Below, piece by piece: positions 1 through 6,795 of a stretch of DNA of 15,671 bases. The DNA lies in contig JBARWE010000304.1 in assembly GCA_049646625.1 (NCBI GenBank), forward strand, positions 1 through 15,671, given 5' to 3'. Each line of letters starts with the position of its first letter. Within the stretch, counting starts at the first letter, position 1. Source of the DNA: PRO6 sp049646625. Lineage in GTDB: Bacteria > Pseudomonadota > Alphaproteobacteria > Rhizobiales > Xanthobacteraceae. Below the pieces are notes generated by a model. That model saw nothing but the letters and a program-made list of their open reading frames with translations. It ran no database searches and was not told the origin of the DNA. The position numbers and the translations under genes are program-made.

Positions 1-696
1 CTGCGCGACCACTGGTATCTGCGCAAGCCGGGCGACGATCCGGGTCCGGGCGGCCGCATCCTCGATGCGTGGCGCCGACTCGGCGAGCGCGCGACCAGCG
101 ACGAGAAGGAGTGGATCTGGGCCGTGGCGCCCTCGCTCGGCCACGGGCTCAACTCGCTGCCGATCGAGATCGTCGAGCTCGCCGCGCGCCACACCAATCG
201 GGCGCACGCCATGCCGGTGCTCGCCGCCGCGGAGATCATCGCCGCGAGCGGACGTCTCCTCCCGGACGAAGGACTGCTGCCGCTGTGGCTCGCCGATGCG
301 ATCCTCGCCCACCAGCTTCGCTGGCCGGCGCCGGTGCCGCTGCTGGCGGCGCATCTGTCACGCGGCGCCCTGCGCAAGGCGCCGCAGCACCTTGAAGGTG
401 AGACCGTGTTCATGAGTGCGCTCTGCACGGCCTATGCGACGGCGGCCATCGCGGCGATCGACCTTTACAACGATCTGGCCCGCCGCGCGACGCGCCTGCT
501 CGCGGTCGCGCCGAAACTGCGAGGCAGGGACGCCGACCTCACCGTGTCCATACTGATGAGCGAGGACGCCCAGCCCGCCGAGCAGGGCAAATCTGCGAGC
601 GACCGCTCCAGCCGCCGCCTGTTCGAGCGCCTGGTCTCGCTCGGCGCGGTGCGCGAGCTCACCGGCCGTCCGACCTTCCGACTCTACGGGCTCTGA
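1..696 (+). CDS. DUF1403 family protein (3' part)
   Basis: The reading frame is open from the first base, so the start lies outside the window; 231 codons and the TGA stop are visible. The visible start reads LRDHWYLRKPGDDPGPGGR, which I recognise as typical of DUF1403 proteins, a conserved alphaproteobacterial family of unknown function. The fragment is mostly helical, rich in Ala, Leu and Arg, with no signal peptide or clear membrane segment. In rhizobial plasmids and integrative elements, DUF1403 genes commonly sit directly before an scpB-like gene, as here: the stop is followed two bases later by the scpB ATG, so the two are probably translationally coupled. A role in chromosome or element maintenance is inference from that neighbour only. 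Confidence 0.8.
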   Translation: MRDHWYLRKPGDDPGPGGRILDAWRRLGERATSDEKEWIWAVAPSLGHGLNSLPIEIVELAARHTNRAHAMPVLAAAEIIAASGRLLPDEGLLPLWLADAILAHQLRWPAPVPLLAAHLSRGALRKAPQHLEGETVFMSALCTAYATAAIAAIDLYNDLARRATRLLAVAPKLRGRDADLTVSILMSEDAQPAEQGKSASDRSSRRLFERLVSLGAVRELTGRPTFRLYGL

Positions 697-698
697 GG

Positions 699-1391
699 AT
701 GGGCCGGCGCGCGCGACAAAAGGAAGGTCTCGACACCGAGCTCGCCGATCTGCCGACCGAGCTGCGCTGGCGCGAATGGATGGGCCGCGTCGAGGCGGTC
801 ATCTTCGCCTCGCCCGAGCCGGTGACGCGCGAGGTTTTGGCGCGGATCGTCGGCCGCGACTGCAATATCGATCTGATCATCGACGACATCCGCGACGAGC
901 TGCGCGGACGCCCCTATGAGCTGGTCGCGGTCGCCGGCGGCTGGCAGCACCGTACCCGCAAGGTGTTTGCGCCGGCGATCCGGACCGCGACCGGCCTGGG
1001 CGACCAGGTGCGCCCGCTCTCCCAGCAGGAGAGCCTGATCCTGATGTGCATCGCCTATTACCAGCCGATCACCCGCGGCGAGCTTTCGCAGTTCTTCGGC
1101 AAGGAGGTCAGCCGCGACCTGATCGGCCACCTGCGCGGCCTTGGCTTCATCGCCTCCGGCCCGCGCGCGCCCCAGCCCGGCGCGCCCTACACCTATGTCA
1201 CCACGAACGGGTTCCTGTCGCACTTCGGTTTCAACACGTTGCGCGACCTGCCGGACATGGAGATGCTCGAGGACGCCGGCCTGCTCAGCAAGGACAAGCT
1301 GCTGGCGGGAGAGTTCCCGGACCCCCTTCCGGACGATGACCAAGATCGGGACGATGATGAAGAAGCTGCAGATTGGACAGAGGCAGGCTAG
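699..1391 (+). CDS. scpB: ScpB-like segregation/condensation protein
   Basis: This 230-aa protein matches the SMC-Scp subunit ScpB family: tandem winged-helix domains, beginning near WMGRVEAVIFASPEPVT (about residues 27-43) and a second around residues 108-175 with LSQQESLILMCIAYYQPIT. ScpB proteins dimerise and bind ScpA to regulate SMC ATPase rings in chromosome organisation. The start follows the DUF1403 stop by two bases, with TGAGG supplying a very close Shine-Dalgarno. The tail from about residue 210 is strongly acidic (runs of Asp and Glu). No scpA or smc is present here, and this plasmid/ICE-type copy is probably an accessory paralogue rather than the host's essential ScpB. Its exact partner is unknown. 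Confidence 0.85.
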   Translation: MGRRARQKEGLDTELADLPTELRWREWMGRVEAVIFASPEPVTREVLARIVGRDCNIDLIIDDIRDELRGRPYELVAVAGGWQHRTRKVFAPAIRTATGLGDQVRPLSQQESLILMCIAYYQPITRGELSQFFGKEVSRDLIGHLRGLGFIASGPRAPQPGAPYTYVTTNGFLSHFGFNTLRDLPDMEMLEDAGLLSKDKLLAGEFPDPLPDDDQDRDDDEEAADWTEAG

Positions 1392-1404
1392 CCGCATTTG
1401 CCAG

Positions 1405-2223
1405 ATGACGGCTACTGATCGGCTTGCGTTCATCGCCGAAGGCCTACCGATCATCCACGCCAGTGCGATCGGATTCTGGTCGGCTTCCGCGGCGCTGCGT
1501 GACAAGCCGCGCGAAGCCGAGGTGCTCGCCGGATTTGCCAAGGAGGAAGCGGCGAAGATCCTCATTCTCCTCGATATCGCCCGCTGCCCCAGTAGGCGGG
1601 TCGCCGGCACGGTGAACCGAATGCTCGATTGGTTCTACAAGCATCATGTGCGGCTAATTTACGCCCAGCTTGCGGAATGGTGGTTCACGGACGTTGCAGA
1701 TCTGCGGAAGGCGGTCGCGCCGCTGCGCAAGGTCCATGACCTCGAGGGCAACATGGGCGAGTATATCGTCCCGAACCACACCGTTTATCAGCGGGAGAGC
1801 AAGCTCTACGCCGACATCGAGGCCTACGAGGATGGCACTCCGATCTGGAATGCGCCAGTCGTCCACCCAACAGGACTCCCAGCGCACATGCCTGCCGTGG
1901 TGCAGGTTGTCGACGCGATGGCGGCCTGCGGAATCTTCTCGCTCGCGGGACTTAAAGCCACGTCTGAGGTCTGGGGGCAGCTTGAGTTTCAGGAGAAGGA
2001 GACGTTGCGGGATGCGGAGCGCCTGACGCAGGAACTTCTGGCGCGGTTGATTGCCGATGGTCTGCCGAACGAATCCGCCACGCAGGACCACGTCAACGCG
2101 TTGTACCGGCATTGGCCGTTGCCGATGTACAATGTCGATCTCGATCCGATCCCTGTGTCCCTCGAAGAATTGAAGGCCGAGCAGGAACGCCTCTACTGGA
2201 CCGAGGTTGGCGATCCCCGATGA
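1405..2223 (+). CDS. AbiV-like (HEPN) putative abortive-infection protein
   Basis: This 272-aa protein has an N-terminal helical segment with IIHASAIGFWSASAAL (about 16-31) and AEVLAGFAKEEAAKILILLD (about 38-57). This arrangement resembles the HEPN-type AbiV family, in which an EExxKxLIL helix follows a short SA-rich helix. AbiV proteins are linked to phage abortive infection in lactococci; what this long homologue does is unknown. The canonical HEPN RNase motif R-x4-6-H is not obvious: the nearest is R72 to H80, one residue too long. The start is uncertain. ATG 1405 begins just before the conserved part; ATGs at 1336, 1354 and 1357 overlap the scpB end. None has a strong ribosome site. It lies 13 bp after scpB on the same strand, so a shared transcript is likely. 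Confidence 0.5.
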   Translation: MTATDRLAFIAEGLPIIHASAIGFWSASAALRDKPREAEVLAGFAKEEAAKILILLDIARCPSRRVAGTVNRMLDWFYKHHVRLIYAQLAEWWFTDVADLRKAVAPLRKVHDLEGNMGEYIVPNHTVYQRESKLYADIEAYEDGTPIWNAPVVHPTGLPAHMPAVVQVVDAMAACGIFSLAGLKATSEVWGQLEFQEKETLRDAERLTQELLARLIADGLPNESATQDHVNALYRHWPLPMYNVDLDPIPVSLEELKAEQERLYWTEVGDPR

Positions 2224-2247
2224 GCTGCTCCGGGACAGGGGGTGAAA

Positions 2248-2841
2248 ATGCCGCGGAAATCCAGAAAGACCGACGAGCCCGCTGTCGACCCGCCGCCGAA
2301 CTGGATCAAGCCGCAACTCACACGCCTCGTTGATGATGCGCCCGACGGCTCGACATGGCTGCACGAGATCAAGTTGGACGGATACCGCATGCACGCGCGC
2401 ATCAACGGCGACGACATCCGGCTGCTGACCCGGACGGGACTCGACTGGAGCCATCGGTATCGGGCGACGATCTCGGCGCTTCGCGCACTACCGCTGCAAA
2501 ACGCCTACCTCGACGGAGAGCTCTGCGCGGTCCGTCCGGATGGCGTGACATCCTTCAGCCGGCTGCAAGCCGCGATGGACGAAGGGCGCACCGGCGACCT
2601 CGTCTACTATGCTTTCGATCTTCTGTTTCTGAACGGCGAAAGCATCGCGCGACCGCCGCTCGTCGAGCGCAAGACGCGCCTGCAAACTCTCCTCGCGACG
2701 CAACGGCCAGGACTTCTGTTCAGCGACCACATCGTGGGAGGCGGCCCGCAGTTTTTAGAACACGCCTGCCGAATGACGCTTGAGGGGGTCGTATCCAAGC
2801 GCGTCGACCGAGCATATCGGCCCGGCGCTTGGCGGCAATGA
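2248..2841 (+). pseudogene. ligD: ATP-dependent DNA ligase, LigD ligase-domain type, 3' truncated
   Basis: The 197-aa product matches the adenylation domain of LigD/LigC-type ATP-dependent ligases used in bacterial non-homologous end joining. Visible motifs are I (E40-I-K42-L-D-G-Y-R, K42 being the predicted AMP-accepting lysine), DGE at 89-91, AFDLLFLNGE at 122-131 and EGVVSK at 179-184. Homology stops after YRPG (about residue 193), just where motif V (WLKxK) should follow; the oligonucleotide-binding domain is missing. Four stray codons then lead to a stop. A strong Shine-Dalgarno, AGGGGGTGA at 2237-2245, sits just before ATG 2248; the in-frame GTG at 2242 lies inside it and is not the likely start. 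Self-adenylation might survive, but ligation should not. The break coincides with the end of the DUF2493 fragment from the opposite side. Confidence 0.8.
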
Positions 2842-2998
2842 AATCTCGGCTGTCGATCATTGCTGCGGTGAGCGTGCGATGGTTGACCATCGATCCGTTG
2901 CGCGGATGCCAGTGCGATCCGGTGTGACGCGCGAAGTGCTCGGCGGCCTGGTCGCGGAAGAATTCCATGACGTTGCGGCGCTCGATCAGCGTCATGCC
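2821..2998 (-). pseudogene. Internal fragment of a DUF2493-type gene
   Basis: Read on the minus strand this segment gives GMTLIERRNVMEFFRDQAAE and then, after HTGSHWHPRNGSMVNHR, TLTAAMIDSRDFIAAKRRAD. From memory this is the middle of rhizobial mobile-element proteins carrying a C-terminal DUF2493 (SLOG-like nucleotide-binding) domain. Neither the N-terminal part nor the DUF2493 domain is present. It is fused in frame behind the trbB 5' fragment, and the open frame runs on as meaningless codons antisense to the ligase fragment. It is a recombination scar rather than a working gene. The family assignment is from recall and would need a search. Confidence 0.55.
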
Positions 2999-3274
2999 CT
3001 CGGCGGTGACGCGTGGTGCGCCGGAGTGAACTTCGGCACCGACGTGATGCGCGACCAGCCGGATGATGCGCTCTCCGTCAGCCGGCAGCAGCGTCGCGCC
3101 GGTATCGGACAGACCCTCGGAGAGACGATCAATCCAGAGCCGGCCGTCGGGGTTCAGCATCACCTCGACGACAGCGTGATCTTCTAGGAAGGTGGCGATG
3201 TCCGGCCCGAGGGCTGTGCGCAGCATGCGGGCACCGCGTGTGACCGCTTCTGCCTTGGGAGTGACGTTCCCCAT
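2999..3274 (-). pseudogene. trbB: trbB conjugal transfer ATPase, 5' fragment
   Basis: The first 92 codons match the N-terminal region of TrbB, the VirB11-like hexameric ATPase of the trb mating-pair-formation system (RP4/Ti type): LGPDIATFLEDHAVVEVMLN at 22-41, then DGRLWIDRL, then ERIIRLVAHHVGAEVH at 68-83. After RVTAE the sequence switches without a frame change into a DUF2493-type fragment. The Walker A and B boxes, which come later in TrbB, are therefore absent and the protein cannot be an ATPase. The ATG is preceded by a purine-rich leader (CGGGGGCAAC). In intact modules trbB directly follows copG; here copG is on the same strand but begins about 8 kb upstream. Confidence 0.8.
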
Positions 3275-3418
3275 GTTGCCCCCGGCGCTGCGTCGGCCGC
3301 TTGAGTCGGGCCGGACATCGGGGACGAATAGAAGAGGCAGGAAACGGCGATGCGCAACAAGAGTCAGGCGCTGATCGTAGCGGAGCGAAAAAATACAGGA
3401 GGGATGCGATTCTGCAGG
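3275..3418. other. Junction region without a gene
   Basis: These 144 bases lie between the trbB fragment and the 3' end of the LysR gene. I see no credible coding frame, strong hairpin or inverted repeat. The first 25 or so bases next to trbB are as GC-rich as trbB and probably belong to the conjugation module; the rest is mixed. This is the likely left boundary of the copper island. Confidence 0.4.
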
Positions 3419-4342
3419 TCAGTGGAAAGCAGGGATGTGGGCTGTGGGGACGGCTGGGTGCGCCTGTAACCACGTCAGGAATTGTTTGAGGATGGGATTT
3501 CTATTGTCGCGCCGCCAATAGGCGACGAAGCCGAGACGTGTCGCCCCATTGCCGTCGCGGACTTCCCGAAAGACGACGCGAGGCCAAGCCGGCACAGACG
3601 AGGATTCGCAAGCAAGACTAATCTCGCGGTTGCTATTGATGCCTCCCAGGACGGCGCTGTGATGAGCTTTAACCTGTTTGATGAAGGGCTGATCACCTGG
3701 CAGAGCGAGTTTGCCGAGTACGATGTCTCTGATCTCGGGTCCGGGATCGCGCAGGCTCAGGACAAACCGCTCGCTTTTCAGATCGGTCCAATAAACGAAG
3801 TCGCGTCGTGCGAGGGGGTGCGTCTCAGGAAGCGCTACCATAATTCGCTCAGACCAGAGACTCATATGCGCGTAGTCCCGATAGGCGGGCTCGCCAAGAA
3901 CGATTGCGATGTCAATAGAACCGCGCTCAAGGAGGGGTATGAGAGAGATGCGGTTGTCCTCGAGAATATCGAGATCGAGCTTTGGATGCTGCTCACCGAA
4001 GCCAACGACAACATCGCGCAGCGGACCAGCCAGCGCCGTGTAAAATCCAACACGAAAGCGGCCCGCGTCGCCGGCGTTCGTTGATTTTGCATAGCTCTCC
4101 ATGCTGTCGAGGTCTGACAGCACCCGCTTCGCGACAATAAGGAACTGCTCACCGTTCGCGGTAAGCTGCGCGCCGCCGGTCAATCTCTCGAAAAGCAGCA
4201 TCCCTAGCCGCTCTTCCAGCTGGCGGATCCGCTTACTCAAAGTCGGCTGGGTTATGTTGAGCGCAGCAGCAGCACGCCGAAAGCTGCGATGTTCGGCGGC
4301 CGCTACCACATAGCGCAGATGAGGAACCTCCACGCACATCAT
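3419..4342 (-). CDS. LysR-family transcriptional regulator
   Basis: This 307-aa protein has the standard LysR layout. The N-terminal winged helix-turn-helix covers about residues 7-66 (FRRAAAALNITQPTLSKRIR at 21-40, then QLEERLG). A type-2 periplasmic-binding-like co-inducer domain spans about 95-300 and starts with RVGFYTALAGPL. Two ATGs are adjacent (MM); neither has a convincing ribosome site. LysR proteins usually control a divergent neighbour, but the gene beyond its start (cusF-like) points the same way, so the usual target is missing or the regulator acts on the copper block or elsewhere. The effector is unknown. It lies just inside the proposed island boundary and appears full length. 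Confidence 0.9.
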   Translation of the reverse strand: MMCVEVPHLRYVVAAAEHRSFRRAAAALNITQPTLSKRIRQLEERLGMLLFERLTGGAQLTANGEQFLIVAKRVLSDLDSMESYAKSTNAGDAGRFRVGFYTALAGPLRDVVVGFGEQHPKLDLDILEDNRISLIPLLERGSIDIAIVLGEPAYRDYAHMSLWSERIMVALPETHPLARRDFVYWTDLKSERFVLSLRDPGPEIRDIVLGKLALPGDQPFIKQVKAHHSAVLGGINSNREISLACESSSVPAWPRVVFREVRDGNGATRLGFVAYWRRDNRNPILKQFLTWLQAHPAVPTAHIPAFH

Positions 4343-4557
4343 TACAAAGCCGATTTTGCTCGGAGACGGCGACGACTTCCTATCGTGCCGTGCTCGAAGC
4401 CCGTTGGGGTCTTCTCACCGTCAGATGTTCTCTATAGCTGCTCTCTTGACCGCGCTTAGGTCGTGGATGCCGTCAACGGCTCGTGCCAGTGCCTGAAAGC
4501 GAATGCCGCCTTCACGGCACTGGCATGAGCACGCGGGTACTTTCGGCTTCGCAAGAG
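4343..4557. promoter_or_regulatory. Intergenic region upstream of LysR / downstream of the copper block
   Basis: The 215 bases contain no coding frame I trust. They must hold the LysR promoter (minus strand) and any terminator of the copper block. A long inverted repeat at 4479-4530 is listed separately, and a small perfect palindrome GCCGT-CA-ACGGC sits at 4469-4480. In comparable copper operons I would expect RND pump genes (cusB/cusA) to follow cusF; instead the operon ends here. Confidence 0.4.
4479..4530. repeat. 15-bp inverted repeat with 22-base loop
   Basis: The left arm GCTCGTGCCAGTGCC (4479-4493) pairs with the right arm GGCACTGGCATGAGC (4516-4530). All 15 positions pair, counting one G-T wobble in RNA. 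It lies 28 bases beyond the stop of the cusF-like gene on its transcript, so it could end the copper mRNA. There is no following T-run, so a classical Rho-independent terminator is not clear. A remnant of a small mobile-element end is the alternative. Confidence 0.6.
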
Positions 4558-4860
4558 CTATTTTCTCTTTTCGATGTAGGTCAGCGTGATGCCGCCACCG
4601 ATGCGCTCGGCACGGAACTTGATCTTGTCGCCGACCTTCACCGCCTTCAACATCGCCTTGTCTTGGACGCGAAAGAGCATGGTCATTCCGTCCATATCGA
4701 GCGGCTTGATTGGCCCATGTCGAAGCGTTATTCTTTCTGCGGGTACGTCGACCTTCGTCACCTCACCTTCGGTGAGATCGTGTTGCGCTGCTGTTGCTGC
4801 ACCGAAAGAGAGTGCCGTCAGAGCGATCGCGGTAGCTGCGGCGACAACAAATTTTGGCAT
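4558..4860 (-). CDS. cusF: CusF-like periplasmic copper-binding protein
   Basis: This 100-aa protein has a signal peptide (MPKFVVAAATAIALTALSFG, cleavage predicted near ATA-A25) and a CusF-type OB-fold domain. The Cu(I) site is recognisable as H48-x7-M56-xx-M59-T-M61. In E. coli CusF the equivalent residues are H36, W44, M47 and M49; here the tryptophan position is Met. CusF carries Cu(I)/Ag(I) in the periplasm and passes it to CusCBA. Start 4860 is chosen because AAGGAG lies six bases upstream; the ATG at 4875 is upstream of that site. It is the last gene of the copper block, 33 bp after the cupredoxin gene. No CusA or CusB is encoded in the window, so its acceptor is not visible. Confidence 0.88.
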   Translation of the reverse strand: MPKFVVAAATAIALTALSFGAATAAQHDLTEGEVTKVDVPAERITLRHGPIKPLDMDGMTMLFRVQDKAMLKAVKVGDKIKFRAERIGGGITLTYIEKRK

Positions 4861-4893
4861 GTGAAACTCCTTCATTTCCGCTTCATTGCAACT

Positions 4894-5370
4894 TCATTTA
4901 ACGACTATCGTGCCGATCATGCCGGATTCCCGATGGCCGGGAATTAAGCAGCCGTATTCGAACGTCCCGGCCTTTGTGAATCGCCAGACGATCTCACTCT
5001 TCTTCTTCGGCATGACCCGCTTTGCATTTGGGTCGTCGTGCTCCATGTCCGGGTTCTTCTGCATTTCCAGTGCGTGCTTGATGTTTTCGTCGGTGGTCGC
5101 AAGCACGAATTCGTGCTCCAATTCGCCGTTGTTGCTGAGCACGAAGCGGACCTGTTCGCCGCGCCTGATCTCAAGGCGATCCGGAACGAAGAGCATCTTT
5201 CCGTCGCCCTCACGCATTGTGATCTGCACGATACGTCCCGGTTGCTTTGGATTGCCCGGCTCCCCGGCGGAGAACGTCGCGTGGGCGTGACCAGGATCTG
5301 CTGTGGCAGGACCCGTGGCGTGAGCAACAATTCCGACCGTGACAAAGACTGCTGCGATCAAGTTTCTCAT
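4894..5370 (-). CDS. Periplasmic cupredoxin (CopI-like)
   Basis: This 158-aa exported protein has a signal peptide ending near ATA-D25 and a plastocyanin/azurin-type fold. The type-1 copper ligands are recognisable: H86 in ELEHEFVL and C141-x4-H146-x4-M151 in GCLIPGHRESGM. The segment MQKNPDMEHDDPN (about 103-115) adds possible copper ligands. The overall layout resembles CopI, a periplasmic cuproprotein needed for copper tolerance in several proteobacteria, but other small cupredoxins are possible. It starts 11 bp after the multicopper oxidase stop, with GGAGAG as ribosome site inside that gap, so co-translation is likely. It may take electrons or copper from the oxidase or buffer periplasmic copper. 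Confidence 0.85.
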   Translation of the reverse strand: MRNLIAAVFVTVGIVAHATGPATADPGHAHATFSAGEPGNPKQPGRIVQITMREGDGKMLFVPDRLEIRRGEQVRFVLSNNGELEHEFVLATTDENIKHALEMQKNPDMEHDDPNAKRVMPKKKSEIVWRFTKAGTFEYGCLIPGHRESGMIGTIVVK

Positions 5371-5381
5371 GGCTCTCTCCG

Positions 5382-6773
5382 TTAGTGCTGCTTGTGACCG
5401 TTATTGCGTCGCGGCTTGACCACATCGACGCTGACTGCGGGTTGGCGGATGGTTTGGGTGGCTGGGCGGGCGGGCGGCGCAAGAGAGGCGCTCGCGACTT
5501 CGTACGCGACGGTCCCCTCAGGATGCTTGTACCAACCGGGGTCGCTGTAATCGTTGACCGGTTGGCCTTCGCGCACCTTTACGACCGTGAACATGCCGCC
5601 CATCTCGATCGCACCGAATTGTCCGGTGCCGGTCATCATCGGGATGGTGTTGTCGGGAAGCGGCATCTCCATCTCGCCCATCTCGGCCATCCCGGCCGAA
5701 CCCATGGGCATGTAGTCGGGACTTGCGATGCGCCGGATTGCGTTCACGAGATCCTTCTTTTGCACACCGATAAAATTGCGGACGTCGTGTCCCATTGCGT
5801 TCATGGTGTGATGCGACTTGTGGCAATGAAGCGCCCAGTCGCCCGGGACGTCGGCAACAAACTCATATGCTCTCATTCCGCCGACTGGGATATCAATCGT
5901 GGTTTCGGGCCAGCGAGCGGTCTCCGGCACCCAACCACCGTCCGTGCAGGTCACGGCAAAGTGGTAACCGTGCATGTGGATTGGATGGTTGGTCATGGTC
6001 AGATTTCCGACCCGCACGCGAACGCGGTCACCTTGTCGAACAACGAGGTGATCGATTCCCGGAAAGATCCGCGAGTTGAACGTCCACATGTTGAAGTCGG
6101 TCATTTCGTTGACGTTCGGAACATAAGTGCCCGGATCGATGTCATAGGACGCTGTCAGGAAGACGAAGTCGCGATCCACGCGCATGAATTTCGGATCGCG
6201 CGGATGCACGACGAAGAAGCCCATCATCCCCATCGCCATCTGCACCATTTCGTCGGCGTGTGGGTGATACATGAACGTCCCGCTCTTCTGCAGAACGAAT
6301 TCGTAAACAAAGGTCTTACCGACACCGATCGCCGGCTGGACCAGTCCTGTGACTCCGTCCATCCCGTTGGGCAGAAGAATTCCATGCCAGTGGATGGTGG
6401 TGTGTTCGGGCAGCTTGTTTGTGACGAAGATGCGCACCTTATCGCCTTCAACGGCCTCAATCGTGGGTCCGGGGGACTGTCCGTTGTATCCCCACAAGTG
6501 AGCGAGCATGCCCTGCGCCATTTCACGAACGACGGGTTCAGCGACGAGATGAAACTCCTTCCAGTCGCCGTTCATGCGCCAAGGCAGTGTCCAGCCGTTG
6601 AGCGTCACAACGGGCTGATAGTCCGGACCGTCTTTTGGAAACAGCGGAGGCTGCATGGTGGATTTGTCCATGGACGCCGCTTCGGGGATGCTGGCCGCCT
6701 GCACGCGGCCGCTGACCGCGGATGCACTTGCGAGCACCGCAGCAGATCCGAGCAAGGATCGTCGTGAGATCAT
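5382..6773 (-). CDS. Tat-exported multicopper oxidase (copper tolerance)
   Basis: This 463-aa protein carries all four copper-binding motifs: H128-W-H130-G, H170-P-H172, H263-P-x-H266-x-H268, and H316-C317-H318-x3-H322-x4-M327 (type-1 site). The N-terminus SRRSLLG (3-9) followed by an Ala-rich stretch is a twin-arginine signal, as expected for a cofactor-loaded periplasmic oxidase. A Met-rich segment at 355-394 (ten Met) resembles the Cu(I)-binding insert of CopA/CueO-type oxidases. The likely role is oxidation of Cu(I) to less toxic Cu(II). Start 6773 is chosen because it begins the Tat signal and has AAGGA about nine bases upstream; the open frame reaches 7019 but the extra codons overlap the TolC gene. 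A laccase-like substrate other than Cu(I) cannot be excluded. Confidence 0.92.
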   Translation of the reverse strand: MISRRSLLGSAAVLASASAVSGRVQAASIPEAASMDKSTMQPPLFPKDGPDYQPVVTLNGWTLPWRMNGDWKEFHLVAEPVVREMAQGMLAHLWGYNGQSPGPTIEAVEGDKVRIFVTNKLPEHTTIHWHGILLPNGMDGVTGLVQPAIGVGKTFVYEFVLQKSGTFMYHPHADEMVQMAMGMMGFFVVHPRDPKFMRVDRDFVFLTASYDIDPGTYVPNVNEMTDFNMWTFNSRIFPGIDHLVVRQGDRVRVRVGNLTMTNHPIHMHGYHFAVTCTDGGWVPETARWPETTIDIPVGGMRAYEFVADVPGDWALHCHKSHHTMNAMGHDVRNFIGVQKKDLVNAIRRIASPDYMPMGSAGMAEMGEMEMPLPDNTIPMMTGTGQFGAIEMGGMFTVVKVREGQPVNDYSDPGWYKHPEGTVAYEVASASLAPPARPATQTIRQPAVSVDVVKPRRNNGHKQH

Positions 6774-6795
6774 GACTGAGTTTCCTTCGTCCGTG

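Noticed and set aside
684..1610. Minus-strand open frame of 308 codons over scpB
   Set aside because: Antisense to scpB and the AbiV-like gene; no family resemblance.
3466..3471. GTAACC resembling the ECF -35 element
   Set aside because: No CGAC/CGAA 16 bases downstream, and it lies in the 3' coding end of the LysR gene. The GTAACC near 5964 inside the oxidase gene fails for the same reason.
5385..6767. Long plus-strand open frame (460 codons) opposite the multicopper oxidase
   Set aside because: It is antisense to a gene with all four copper motifs; its translation is rich in His, Arg and Val with no recognisable domain, as expected for a shadow frame.
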